Assembly: GCA_964531675.1 (NCBI GenBank)
Contig: CAZHFW010000004.1
Location: forward strand, 83,822 to 147,821
DNA length: 64,000 nt
Direction of reading: 5' to 3'
Source of the DNA: CAZHFW01 sp964531675
GTDB lineage: Bacteria; Planctomycetota; Phycisphaerae; Phycisphaerales; UBA1924
A program made the position numbers and the translations under genes. Of the stretch, positions 43,430 to 51,558 are shown piece by piece. Each line of letters begins with the position of its first letter. Within the stretch, counting starts at the first letter, position 1. The notes below the pieces were generated by a model. The model worked only from the letters and a program-made list of their open reading frames with translations. It made no database searches and was not told the DNA's origin.

Positions 43430-45388
43430 ATGTCCTTTGAAGCCGCCGTTCATTACCAGGCGATCGAGCTCGACCGACTCTCCCTCGACATGTGCGCCGC
43501 TGCCGGCGCCGGTCACCCCACCAGCTGCATGAGCATCGGGCACCTGATCACGGTGCTGATGTTCCACACCATGCGCTACTCGGCGGATCTGCCGACCTAT
43601 CCGACCAGCGACCGCCTGGTGCTGAGCGAGGGTCACGCGGTGCCGGTGGTGTACGCCGCGGCGGCCAAGCTCGGGATGATGTACGGCAAGGACGAGAACA
43701 AGCGCCGCCGCCTGACGGTGGAGGAGCTGACCAATCTCCGGGCTGCTGCCAGCGAGCTCGAAGGCCACCCCAACCCGATGGAAGGCTTCCCCTTCTTTGA
43801 CGCTGCGACCGGCTCGCTCGGCCAGGGCCTGTCGATCGCTGCGGGTCTTGGCGAAGCGGCCAAGCTCGACGGGATCGACCGCCGGGTGTACTGCCTCATC
43901 GGCGACGGCGAGTCCCGCGAGGGCCAGGTCGCCGAGGCGATGGACTACATCGCGGAGCGCAAGCTGCGCAACGTGCTCACGATCATCAACTGCAACGAAT
44001 ACGGCCAGGCCGATCGCGTGAGCGGGCAGCAGTCCGCGGAGACCATCGCGGCCAAGTTCGTCGCGGCGGGCTTTGAGGTCAAGACCATCGACGGTCACAA
44101 CCCCACCCAGATCAAGGCGGCCTTCGACGCCTTCATCGCGGGCCCCGCCAAGCCCATGGCGATCGTCGCCAAGACCGTCAAGGGCTGGGGCGCTCCGAGC
44201 ATCCAGGGCAACGGCTGGCACGGCAAGCCCCCGACCGGGGAGGCCCTCAAGAAGGCCAAGACCGAGCTTGATCAGAAGCGCGTCGAGCTCACCAGCGCGC
44301 TGGCGTCCACGGACCAGTTCATGATCCAGCCGCCGCCCGAGATGCCGGCGCGTGAGCTGAAGGTCGGCGACCTGCCCTCCTTCCGCGCCACCATGAAGAA
44401 GTTCGACATGGAGAGCCTCTACCAGTCGGGCAACATCGCGACGCGCCGGGCCTACGGCATCGCCTTGCGGGCCCTGGGCCACGTCAACGAGCGCGTGGTC
44501 GTTCTCGACGCGGACGTTTCCAACTCGACCATGACCGAGATGTTCCGCAAGGACCCGGCTCTGGCCGACCGCTTCTTCGAGTGCAAGATCGCCGAGCAGA
44601 ACATGATCTCGGTCGCCGCGGGCCTGTCGGCTGCGGGCAAGATCCCCTTCGTCAACAGCTTCAGCAAGTTCCTGACCCGCGCGTACGACCAGATCGAGAT
44701 GGCGATCAACTCCGGCGCCAACCTGAAGATCGTCGGAAGCCACTCGGGCATCACGCTCGCCTCCGACGGTCCGAGCCAGATGTCGCTCCCCGACGTCGCC
44801 TGGTTCCGCTCCTTCAGCACCATGAAGGACCACCGCGGCAATCCGGGGTGCTACGTCCTCCAGCCCGCCGACGCCCACGCGGCCTACGCGCTCACGGGCG
44901 TCATGGCCGAGTACGAGGGAGCCGTGTACATGCGGACCCTGCGGCCTGAGACCGAGTTCATCTACTCCGATCAGACGGTCTTCAACCTGGGCGGCTTCGA
45001 GGTGCTCAATGAGGGCCGCGACATCGTCCTGTGTGCTGCGGGCTACATGGTCCACGAGGCCAACCGGGCGGTGGACCTGCTCGACAAGGCGGGCGTGAGC
45101 GCCACGCTGGTCGATCTGTACTCCCTGCCTTTCGACGCCGAGGCGCTGCTCGACATTGTCCAGCAGAACAACGGGATGGTGATCACGCTCGAGGACAACT
45201 ACGGCGCCTCGCTCGGCTCGGCGGTCGCGGACGCGCTGGTCGAGTCCGGGGACGCCTTCAGCCTCAAGCAGATGCACGTCCGGCGGATCCCCAAGAGCGC
45301 CCGCACGCCTCAGGAAATGCTCCAGATGTGCGGCCTGACCGCTGAGGACATCAAGAAGGCGGTCATGCAGGCCCTCAAGGTCGGCTGA
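43430..45388 (+). CDS. tkt: Transketolase
   Basis: The 652-residue thiamine-diphosphate enzyme transfers two-carbon units in the pentose phosphate or Calvin pathways. N-terminal AGAGHPTSCMSIGHL, the cofactor motif GDGESREGQVAEAMD followed by NCNEYGQ (about 158-185), the pyrimidine domain start with DADVSNSTMTEMF, the conserved Glu in CKIAEQNMISVAAGL, SHSGITLASDGPSQMS and the C-terminal domain VLCAAGYMVHEA are all present. AAAGAAAGG ends eight bases before ATG 43430; the nearby ATG at 43422 is out of frame. It stands alone with its own terminator. Confidence 0.97.
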   Translation: MSFEAAVHYQAIELDRLSLDMCAAAGAGHPTSCMSIGHLITVLMFHTMRYSADLPTYPTSDRLVLSEGHAVPVVYAAAAKLGMMYGKDENKRRRLTVEELTNLRAAASELEGHPNPMEGFPFFDAATGSLGQGLSIAAGLGEAAKLDGIDRRVYCLIGDGESREGQVAEAMDYIAERKLRNVLTIINCNEYGQADRVSGQQSAETIAAKFVAAGFEVKTIDGHNPTQIKAAFDAFIAGPAKPMAIVAKTVKGWGAPSIQGNGWHGKPPTGEALKKAKTELDQKRVELTSALASTDQFMIQPPPEMPARELKVGDLPSFRATMKKFDMESLYQSGNIATRRAYGIALRALGHVNERVVVLDADVSNSTMTEMFRKDPALADRFFECKIAEQNMISVAAGLSAAGKIPFVNSFSKFLTRAYDQIEMAINSGANLKIVGSHSGITLASDGPSQMSLPDVAWFRSFSTMKDHRGNPGCYVLQPADAHAAYALTGVMAEYEGAVYMRTLRPETEFIYSDQTVFNLGGFEVLNEGRDIVLCAAGYMVHEANRAVDLLDKAGVSATLVDLYSLPFDAEALLDIVQQNNGMVITLEDNYGASLGSAVADALVESGDAFSLKQMHVRRIPKSARTPQEMLQMCGLTAEDIKKAVMQALKVG

Positions 45389-45425
45389 ACAAGCCCCAAC
45401 GGCTCCGGACAGAAACAACGCGGAC

Positions 45426-45469
45426 AAAAAACGAGCGGGCCCTGCAGTGCTGCAGGGCCCGCTCTGTTT
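45426..45469. terminator. Bidirectional intrinsic terminator
   Basis: A perfect 15-bp stem (GAGCGGGCCCTGCAG, 45433-45447, with 45450-45464) has a TG loop, A6 on the left (45426-45431) and TGTTT on the right. It separates convergent transketolase and the PD40 dockerin gene and can end both. Confidence 0.88.
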
Positions 45470-45516
45470 GGGAAAAGAGGACTGCTCTCAGTTCCGCAAA
45501 GAGTTCAGCGATCGGT

Positions 45517-46974
45517 TCAGCAGCCGACGTCGAAGGCGTTGAAGAACGCGAAGAAGTCGTTGAGGTCGACGCCCAGGGGCGGCACGATGTCCGCGGGGGG
45601 CGTGGCGTTATCGAATCCGTTGAAGAACTCGAAGAAGTCGAGCAGATCGACGGTCCCGTCCGCGTTCAGGTCCGCGGGGCAGCGCAGTTCCTTGCGGAAC
45701 ACGTCGGTGTTGGCGTTGATGTCGTCGGGGACCAGGTCGGTCGCGAAGGAATCGAAGATCACGTAGCGCGCATCGGGCGAGATCTGGGCATGATCGCCCC
45801 AGTTGGCGGACTGCTGCCCATCGGCGGTCAGGTTGACGCGCGTCGTGAGTCCCAGGGCGCGGTCGTGGACGAAGACGTCGTCCTTGGCGTTGGTGTCGCC
45901 ATCGACGAGGTTGTTGGCGCTGGAGACGAAGCAGACGAACCGGCCGTCGGCGGACATGGTCGGGATACGAGAGCCGAAGTTGGACTCCTCGCCGAGCGAG
46001 TTCACCGACACGCGCTCGTTGACGCCGGTCTGGCGGTCGTAGACGAAGATGTCACCCGAGAAGTTGGTGTCCCCGTCCACGACGTCGTTGGCGAAGGAGA
46101 GGAAGGCGATGAACCGGCCATCGGCGCTCATGCCGCAGGGGCCAAAGGAGGAGTCGAAGACTTCAAAGCCGTCGTACGCCTTGCTGATGCGGGTGGAGGT
46201 GCCGGTGACCATGTCGCGGATGAAGACGTCGCGCTTGCCAGCAGCATCGCCCTGGACGATGTTGTCGGCCAGGGAGTCAAAGGCGACGACGCGGCCATCT
46301 CGGGAGATGGTCGCGTGGTAGGAGTGGCCGTTGGTGGATCCCCCCGCGAAGTTCACGGAAGCCTTGGCGGTGGTCCCCGCGACCATGTCGCGGACGAAGA
46401 TGTCGCGCTGGGAGTTGTTGTCCGACGGGGTCAGGTTGGTCGCGACGGAGTCGAAGCAGACGTACCGCCCGTCGGCGGAGATCGTGGGGGAGCTCGACGA
46501 GCCATTGGCGATGACCCCGCCGAGCCCGACCGTGACCAGTTCCGTCACGCCGGTCTGCAGGTCGCGGCGGAAGATGTCCACGGCGCCGTTGGTGTCGCCC
46601 GGGACCAGGTTGGAGGAGGCCGACTCGAAGACGACGTAGCGGCCGTTCCCGCTGATCATGCAGGGGCCCGACGTGCTGGCGCCGACGGCGCCGAGGGTCG
46701 AGACGCTGGCCAGATCGGTCTGACCCGAGTTGAAGTCGCGGATCATGACGTCGGCGGAGATGTTGTTGTCCCCGACGAAGAGGTTGTTGGCGTAGGTCTG
46801 GAAGGCGATGCGCGAGCCGTCATCGCTCATGGAGGCAAGCCAGGACGGGAAGTTGCCCTGATCGCCTTCGGAGCTGACGCTGATGAGGATGATGTCGCCC
46901 GGGTTGGCCAGCGCCGACCCGGAGGCCACGACCAGCGCCGCCAGGGCGCTGATGCGAAGAACGCGATGATGCAT
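45517..46974 (-). CDS. PD40/TolB-type propeller protein with GC-type dockerin (paralogue of 47009-48469)
   Basis: The 485-residue protein starts at ATG 46974 (GAGG nine bases upstream) and has a signal peptide ending GSALA|N. Residues 35-425 hold about seven repeats of 50-55 residues with the core ISADGRYVCFDSVATNL and RDIFVRDMVAG, a WD40-like PD40/TolB propeller pattern. The dockerin (about 431-485) is CPADLNADGTVDLLDFFEFF, a linker without Cys (NGFDNATPPAD) and DLNDFFAFFNAFDVGC. It lies 34 bases downstream of a close paralogue, so the pair is a tandem duplication and likely one operon. Confidence 0.87.
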   Translation of the reverse strand: MHHRVLRISALAALVVASGSALANPGDIILISVSSEGDQGNFPSWLASMSDDGSRIAFQTYANNLFVGDNNISADVMIRDFNSGQTDLASVSTLGAVGASTSGPCMISGNGRYVVFESASSNLVPGDTNGAVDIFRRDLQTGVTELVTVGLGGVIANGSSSSPTISADGRYVCFDSVATNLTPSDNNSQRDIFVRDMVAGTTAKASVNFAGGSTNGHSYHATISRDGRVVAFDSLADNIVQGDAAGKRDVFIRDMVTGTSTRISKAYDGFEVFDSSFGPCGMSADGRFIAFLSFANDVVDGDTNFSGDIFVYDRQTGVNERVSVNSLGEESNFGSRIPTMSADGRFVCFVSSANNLVDGDTNAKDDVFVHDRALGLTTRVNLTADGQQSANWGDHAQISPDARYVIFDSFATDLVPDDINANTDVFRKELRCPADLNADGTVDLLDFFEFFNGFDNATPPADIVPPLGVDLNDFFAFFNAFDVGC

Positions 46975-47008
46975 GGACTGGATCCTCTTTTGCGGATGTG
47001 CGGGGTGT

Positions 47009-48469
47009 TCAGCAGTTGGCGTCAAAGGCGTTCAGGAACGCGAAGAAGTCGGCCAGGTCGACGTTGGCGTCGCCCGTGATGTCCGCGCCGGGCAGGGACT
47101 GATCGAAGTCGTTGAAGAACTGGAAGAAGTCGGCCAGGTCCACCACGCCGTCGCTGTTGACGTCGGAGGGGCAGGCCGTTTCGTGCACGTAGACGTCGGA
47201 GAAGACCGTGGTATCGACGGGATCGAGGTTGGTCGCGTTGCTCGCGAAGGCGATGATGCGTCCGTCGGACGAGATCGCGGGGTTGGCCGAGGAGTTGTTG
47301 GCCTCGTTGCCGCCCGAGTTGACGTTCACGCGCTTGATGACGCCGACCAGCGCGTCGTAGCGGAAGATGTCGTCCTTGTTGTTGGTGTCGCCCGCGACCA
47401 GGTTGGTCGCGCTGGAGACGAAGGCGATGAAGCGGCCGTCGGGGGTCATCGCGGGGCGCGAGGAGCCGAAGTTGGCCTGCGTCCCGGTGACGGGGTTCAC
47501 CGTGATGCGTTCGAGGGAACCCGGATTGCCCACGAGCTTGCGGAAGATGTCGGCGCTGAAGTTGGTGTCGCCCGGGACCGCGTTGTTGGCGAAGCTCTGG
47601 AAGGTGATCCCGGAGCCGCTCGAGGTCATGGGCGCCGGTCCGAGGGACTGGTCGGTGAGCTGTGCACCGGCCACCGAGACGCTCTCGCGGGTGGTGGTGA
47701 GGTTGACCAGATCACGGACGAAGACGTCGCGCACGCCGTTGGTGTCGCCCGCGACCAGCGTGGTCGCGGCCGAGTCGAAGGAGACGAAGCGGCCGTCGGC
47801 GCTGATCTGGGGGCGCAGCGAGCTGCCGTTGAACCCCTGCACGCCGCCGGTCGCGACGCTGGCGCGGACCGTGACGCCGGTGCTCATGTCGCGGACGAAG
47901 ATGTCGGTGACGCCATTGGTGTCGCCCGCGACCAGATCGGACGCGGCCGACTCGAACGCGACGTAGCGCCCGTCCTCGGAAATCGCGGGGGTGCCCGAAG
48001 CGCCGTTGGATGGCCCGCCAGCGGCGTCGAGGCTGACCATGGTGGTGATGCCCGTCAGCAGGTCGCGGACAAAGACGTCGGCCAGGGCGTTGGTGTCGCC
48101 CGGCGTGAGGTTGGTGGCCAGCGAGGAGAAGGCGACGTACCGGCCATCGGCGCTGATGGCGCAGGGGCCGGAGTTGTCGTTCCCGAAAGCGCCGCCCGAG
48201 TTCAGGCTGGCAGCGGCGTTGGCGCCGGCGGTGAGATCGCGGACCAGGACGTCGTCCTTGGCGTTGGTGTCGCCCGCGACGAGATTGGAGGCCGAGCTCT
48301 GGAATGCGACGCGGGTGGCGTCGCCGGAGATCGAGGGCGCGATCGAGGGGAGATTGCCCAGGACGCCGCCCGGTCCGAGGCTGATCACGAGCGTGTCGCC
48401 CGGGGTGGCGTAGACCGAACCAGCACAAGCCGCCAAGACCATCGCCGCAAAACCCGCGCGCGTGTTCAT
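47009..48469 (-). CDS. PD40/TolB-type propeller protein with dockerin (paralogue of 45517-46974)
   Basis: The 486-residue protein starts at ATG 48469, with GGAGG six bases upstream, which rules against the longer frame. The signal peptide ends GSVYA|T. The PD40 repeats are very regular (ISADGRYVAFSSLATNL, NLVAGDTN, DVFVRDLLTG), about seven in all. The dockerin (about 432-486) is CPSDVNSDGVVDLADFFQFF, a linker without Cys (NDFDQSLPGAD) and DLADFFAFLNAFDANC, ending NC. It is the first gene of the pair; a promoter candidate lies 70-100 bases upstream. Confidence 0.88.
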   Translation of the reverse strand: MNTRAGFAAMVLAACAGSVYATPGDTLVISLGPGGVLGNLPSIAPSISGDATRVAFQSSASNLVAGDTNAKDDVLVRDLTAGANAAASLNSGGAFGNDNSGPCAISADGRYVAFSSLATNLTPGDTNALADVFVRDLLTGITTMVSLDAAGGPSNGASGTPAISEDGRYVAFESAASDLVAGDTNGVTDIFVRDMSTGVTVRASVATGGVQGFNGSSLRPQISADGRFVSFDSAATTLVAGDTNGVRDVFVRDLVNLTTTRESVSVAGAQLTDQSLGPAPMTSSGSGITFQSFANNAVPGDTNFSADIFRKLVGNPGSLERITVNPVTGTQANFGSSRPAMTPDGRFIAFVSSATNLVAGDTNNKDDIFRYDALVGVIKRVNVNSGGNEANNSSANPAISSDGRIIAFASNATNLDPVDTTVFSDVYVHETACPSDVNSDGVVDLADFFQFFNDFDQSLPGADITGDANVDLADFFAFLNAFDANC

Positions 48470-48862
48470 CGCCAACCTCCGCAAAGCGTTCCTGAGGCCG
48501 GACCCGCGGTCGCCGTGACCGCTGGAGCCGGATCTTTTTCAAACCTACCCGTCATTGCCCCGGGGTCAACGAAAAGCCATCCAGAACGTGAATATTCATC
48601 AAATGGCGAAAAATGCAGTATGGCTCAAAGTCGGCTGTTTCTTTGGAAATTGTGCACAGAACAGCGTGCCGAATAAGTCATTTTCGATCAGCACAAACCC
48701 AGAACACACCCGAAATGGCGTGCTTTTGTACGGATTATGATCGGCTTATCTCACCATTTTCTCGGAACCCCGTGTATGCGGGGGATCCGCTGTGTTGTAA
48801 TGGGTCCAGAGCTGGCGGCCCGCGTCGATCGCGACGCCCCTGCTCCCGAAGAGGGGTTCATC
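48470..48862. other. AT-rich divergent intergenic region
   Basis: These 393 bases separate divergent genes. From about 48570 to 48770 the composition is clearly richer in A and T than anything nearby. A 61-codon frame at 48555-48740 is read through it but has no ribosome-binding site or recognisable features and is not called. It probably holds promoters for both flanking dockerin genes. Confidence 0.5.
48542..48569 (-). promoter_or_regulatory. Candidate promoter of the PD40 dockerin operon
   Basis: On the minus strand TTGACC (48569-48564), a 16-base spacer and TAGGTT (48547-48542) precede ATG 48469 by about 70 bases. The -35 is good; the -10 is a weak match. Confidence 0.3.
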
Positions 48863-51478
48863 ATGAGGACACAGGAACAGAAGAAGCTGTTGTGGGTGGC
48901 GGCCGCGTCGATGCTGGTCGCCTCCGGCGGCGCGATGGGCTTTGGGCCGGAGCCCAAACCGACCAAGCAGGTCGGCGTCGGAACCGTTCCGACGGCGCCC
49001 GCTCCCGACACCAAGGTGGTTTCGCCCGGAGTGCCGGGAGTCGACGCGGGTCCTCCCACCCAGGGCCGGTTCATGAAGCCGACGATCGTGGAGAACAACG
49101 GCGCGGGCCTGTTCGACACGCCGCCGTATCTCGATCCGGCCTTCCAGGCGTATGTGGATCAGCTCCGCGAGGAGAATGATCCGCATCACTTCGAGCGGCC
49201 CGCAACGCCCCCGGGTTATGACCCGAGCAAGATCATGCCGCGCGGTCCTGAGACTGTCCCGCCTCCCGCCAATGGAGGCACCGAAGCGCCGGACACGTTC
49301 CGGTTCTGGCGCAACCGGTCGCTCGATGGCGACATCGGCGGGAGCGCGAGCTTCAGCGATCGCTCCAACGAGCCATCGCTGGCTGGTGAAGGCGACACGG
49401 TCTTCTGGACCGGCAACTGGTACGCCGCCCGCTCGATCAACCGCGGCGTGAGCTTCCAGTACATCAATCCGTACGACAACTTCCCCGCCGACGGCGTGAA
49501 CGACGTTCCCGCCGGCGCCGGCACGTTCTGCTGCGATCAGGTCACCGCCCACTCGACCTCGTGGGGCATGACGATCTGGCTGCTTCAGTACAGCCAGAAC
49601 GGCTCGGGCAACAACGTTCAGCGCATCGCGATCTCCAACGGCTCGGGCAACCTCGAGCAGAACAACTGGTACTACTGGGACTTCTCGGCTCAGGACTTCG
49701 GTCGCCCGAGCGGGGACTGGCTCGACTTCCCGGACATCATGGTGTCCGACTCGCGCGTCTTCTTCTCGACCAACATCTTCAACTCTGCCGACTCCTATCA
49801 GGGCACCGCGGTATGGTCCATCGCGCTCTCCGAACTCTCCGACGGCGGCGGGTTCAACTGGTGGTACTACTTCCGGACCGACGGCGGACGCCGACTCTGC
49901 CAGGGTTCCACCAGCTCGGGCTGGTTCGCCCACCACGTGGATGGCGACACCATCCGCCTCTGGAACTGGCTCGGCGACAGCTCCGGCGCGACTACCTATG
50001 ACGTGAATCACACCGCGATCGGCAGCGGCTCGATGGCGTTCTCCGGACCGGGCGGCTGCAGCTGGATGGGTCGCGCGGACAACCGCATCCTCGGCGCTGC
50101 CCGCGGCGGCGGCGACCTCCTGTTCATGTGGATGAGCTCGCCTCAGGGCGGCTTCACCAAGCCCTACGTGCAGACGGTGCGCATCCGTGAGTCCGATCGC
50201 GCCGTGCTGGCCGAGGACGACATCTTCAACGGCTCGGGGGTGTGGTGCTACCCGGCGGTCGCGGCCAACGCAGCAGGCGACTACGGCGGCGTGGTCACCT
50301 ATGGCGACCCCTCCACGTACCCGAGCCCGTACGCGTTCCTCGCGGATAACTACAACAGCAAGGGCATGCAGCCCGCGACCATCGCGGGCATCGGGACAGG
50401 TTCCACGTGTCAGAGCGTGAACCGCTGGGGCGACTACCAGACCGCGCGGCGCTCATCCCTGGGCACCAACAACTTCATCAGCGCCACCTTCTTCAACAGC
50501 TCCGCCTCGGGCACCCAGCCCATGTTCACCTGGTTCGGTCGCGAGGATGATGATCCGGGTGCGGACATCGCGCACGAGTCGTACAACGTCCCCGGCGGCG
50601 TGTATGACCCGGGTCAGTCCTTCGTCGGGACCTATGTCGCCCGCAACATCGGCGGTTCGACCTCGAGCACGATCACGGTCGAGAGCCGTCTGTCGACCAA
50701 CGCGATCATCTCGAGCGGCGACACCCTGGCGGGCTCGGTCCTGCGTGGACCGTTCTCCGCGGGGACCCAGTTCTCGGGCAATCTGACCACCACCATCCCG
50801 GCGGCGCTGGCCGACGGCACGTACTACTGCGGCCTCATCCATCAGACCTCGCCCGATGGCTACTTCTCCAACAACTACAACGACTACAACGAGACTCCTC
50901 AGACGATTCAGGTCAAGCGTCGTCCGGAGATCGATGTGCACGACGTCTCGTGGACCGGCGCCCCGAGCCGCAAGATGGGCATCGGGCAGCAGGTGCCCTG
51001 GTTCAGCTTCCGCTGGTCGCACACCAACTCCGGGACGAAGGTCTCGAGCTACGACGCGGACATTCGCGTTTCGACCAACACGGTCATCTCCACGTTTGAC
51101 CAGCAGATCCTGTACTACTCCTCGGGCATTCTCGGCGGCCTGGCCGCTGGGGCCTCGCAGACCTGGTTCAACAACTACTTCGTCGTTCCGACCTCCACCA
51201 CGCCCGGGAACTACTTCCTCGGCGTGATCACCAGCGACCCGGAAGACAGCAACCTGTCGAACAACACCGCGTACGACCCGTTGCAGATCACCATCGCCTG
51301 GTGTGACGCGGACGTCGACCACGACGGCGCTGTTGATCTGATTGACTTCTTCACCTGGCTCGGCTGGTGGGATCTTCAGGTGCCGCAGGCGGACATCGAC
51401 GGCGTCAGCGGCCTGGATCTCGGCGACTTCTTCTTCTTCTTCCAGGCTTGGGACAACCAGTGCTTCGCGGAGCCTTGA
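48863..51478 (+). CDS. Large secreted BNR-like protein with CARDB-like domains and variant dockerin
   Basis: The 871-residue protein starts at ATG 48863 (AGAGGGG seven bases upstream) and has a signal region near 10-28. A Pro-rich linker (30-130) leads to a sialidase/BNR-like propeller (about 150-560; SNEPSLAGEGDTVFWTGNW, DFPDIMVSDSRVFFSTN, WCYPAVAANAAGDYGGVVTY). Two CARDB/Ig-like adhesion modules follow (about 575-690 and 700-810; YDPGQSFVGTYVARNIG, IPAALADGTYYCGLIHQT). The dockerin (about 813-871) is CDADVDHDGAVDLIDFFTWL, a Cys-less linker and DLGDFFFFFQAWDNQCFAEP, so four residues follow the last Cys. No catalytic residues can be assigned. A strong terminator follows 22 bases later. Confidence 0.85.
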   Translation: MRTQEQKKLLWVAAASMLVASGGAMGFGPEPKPTKQVGVGTVPTAPAPDTKVVSPGVPGVDAGPPTQGRFMKPTIVENNGAGLFDTPPYLDPAFQAYVDQLREENDPHHFERPATPPGYDPSKIMPRGPETVPPPANGGTEAPDTFRFWRNRSLDGDIGGSASFSDRSNEPSLAGEGDTVFWTGNWYAARSINRGVSFQYINPYDNFPADGVNDVPAGAGTFCCDQVTAHSTSWGMTIWLLQYSQNGSGNNVQRIAISNGSGNLEQNNWYYWDFSAQDFGRPSGDWLDFPDIMVSDSRVFFSTNIFNSADSYQGTAVWSIALSELSDGGGFNWWYYFRTDGGRRLCQGSTSSGWFAHHVDGDTIRLWNWLGDSSGATTYDVNHTAIGSGSMAFSGPGGCSWMGRADNRILGAARGGGDLLFMWMSSPQGGFTKPYVQTVRIRESDRAVLAEDDIFNGSGVWCYPAVAANAAGDYGGVVTYGDPSTYPSPYAFLADNYNSKGMQPATIAGIGTGSTCQSVNRWGDYQTARRSSLGTNNFISATFFNSSASGTQPMFTWFGREDDDPGADIAHESYNVPGGVYDPGQSFVGTYVARNIGGSTSSTITVESRLSTNAIISSGDTLAGSVLRGPFSAGTQFSGNLTTTIPAALADGTYYCGLIHQTSPDGYFSNNYNDYNETPQTIQVKRRPEIDVHDVSWTGAPSRKMGIGQQVPWFSFRWSHTNSGTKVSSYDADIRVSTNTVISTFDQQILYYSSGILGGLAAGASQTWFNNYFVVPTSTTPGNYFLGVITSDPEDSNLSNNTAYDPLQITIAWCDADVDHDGAVDLIDFFTWLGWWDLQVPQADIDGVSGLDLGDFFFFFQAWDNQCFAEP

Positions 51479-51500
51479 TCGGGATTGCGTTCGTGAAATG

Positions 51501-51536
51501 AAAAAGGGCGGGGCCATGTGCCCCGCCCTTTTCTTT
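51501..51536. terminator. Bidirectional intrinsic terminator
   Basis: AAAAGGGCGGGG (51502-51513) pairs with CCCCGCCCTTTT (51521-51532), with a seven-base loop and further T on the right and A on the left. It serves the convergent BNR-dockerin and DUF4190-like genes. Confidence 0.87.
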
Positions 51537-51558
51537 GGCGTGCGAGAACCAGAGCGGA

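Noticed and set aside
43127..45427. Long minus-strand frame (766 codons) across transketolase
   Set aside because: It is the antisense shadow of a clear transketolase gene; its composition (Ala, Arg, Val, Asp, His rich, no domain) is what high-GC antisense frames give. The same holds for long antisense frames over 18.1-20.2 kb, 27.2-29.0 kb, 36.2-37.9 kb and 40.3-42.2 kb.
48555..48740. 61-codon plus-strand frame in the AT-rich island
   Set aside because: No ribosome-binding site, no signal or domain, and it spans the likely promoter region of two divergent genes.
2580..51478. Cellulosome interpretation of the dockerin proteins
   Set aside because: No cohesin, scaffoldin or dockerin-bearing cellulase is present, and the paired DFFxFF helices and final Cys differ from clostridial dockerins.
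2580..51478. Type IX secretion C-terminal domains
   Set aside because: The C-terminal modules are EF-hand pairs, not the beta-sandwich CTD of that system, and no Por/Gld/Spr component is seen.
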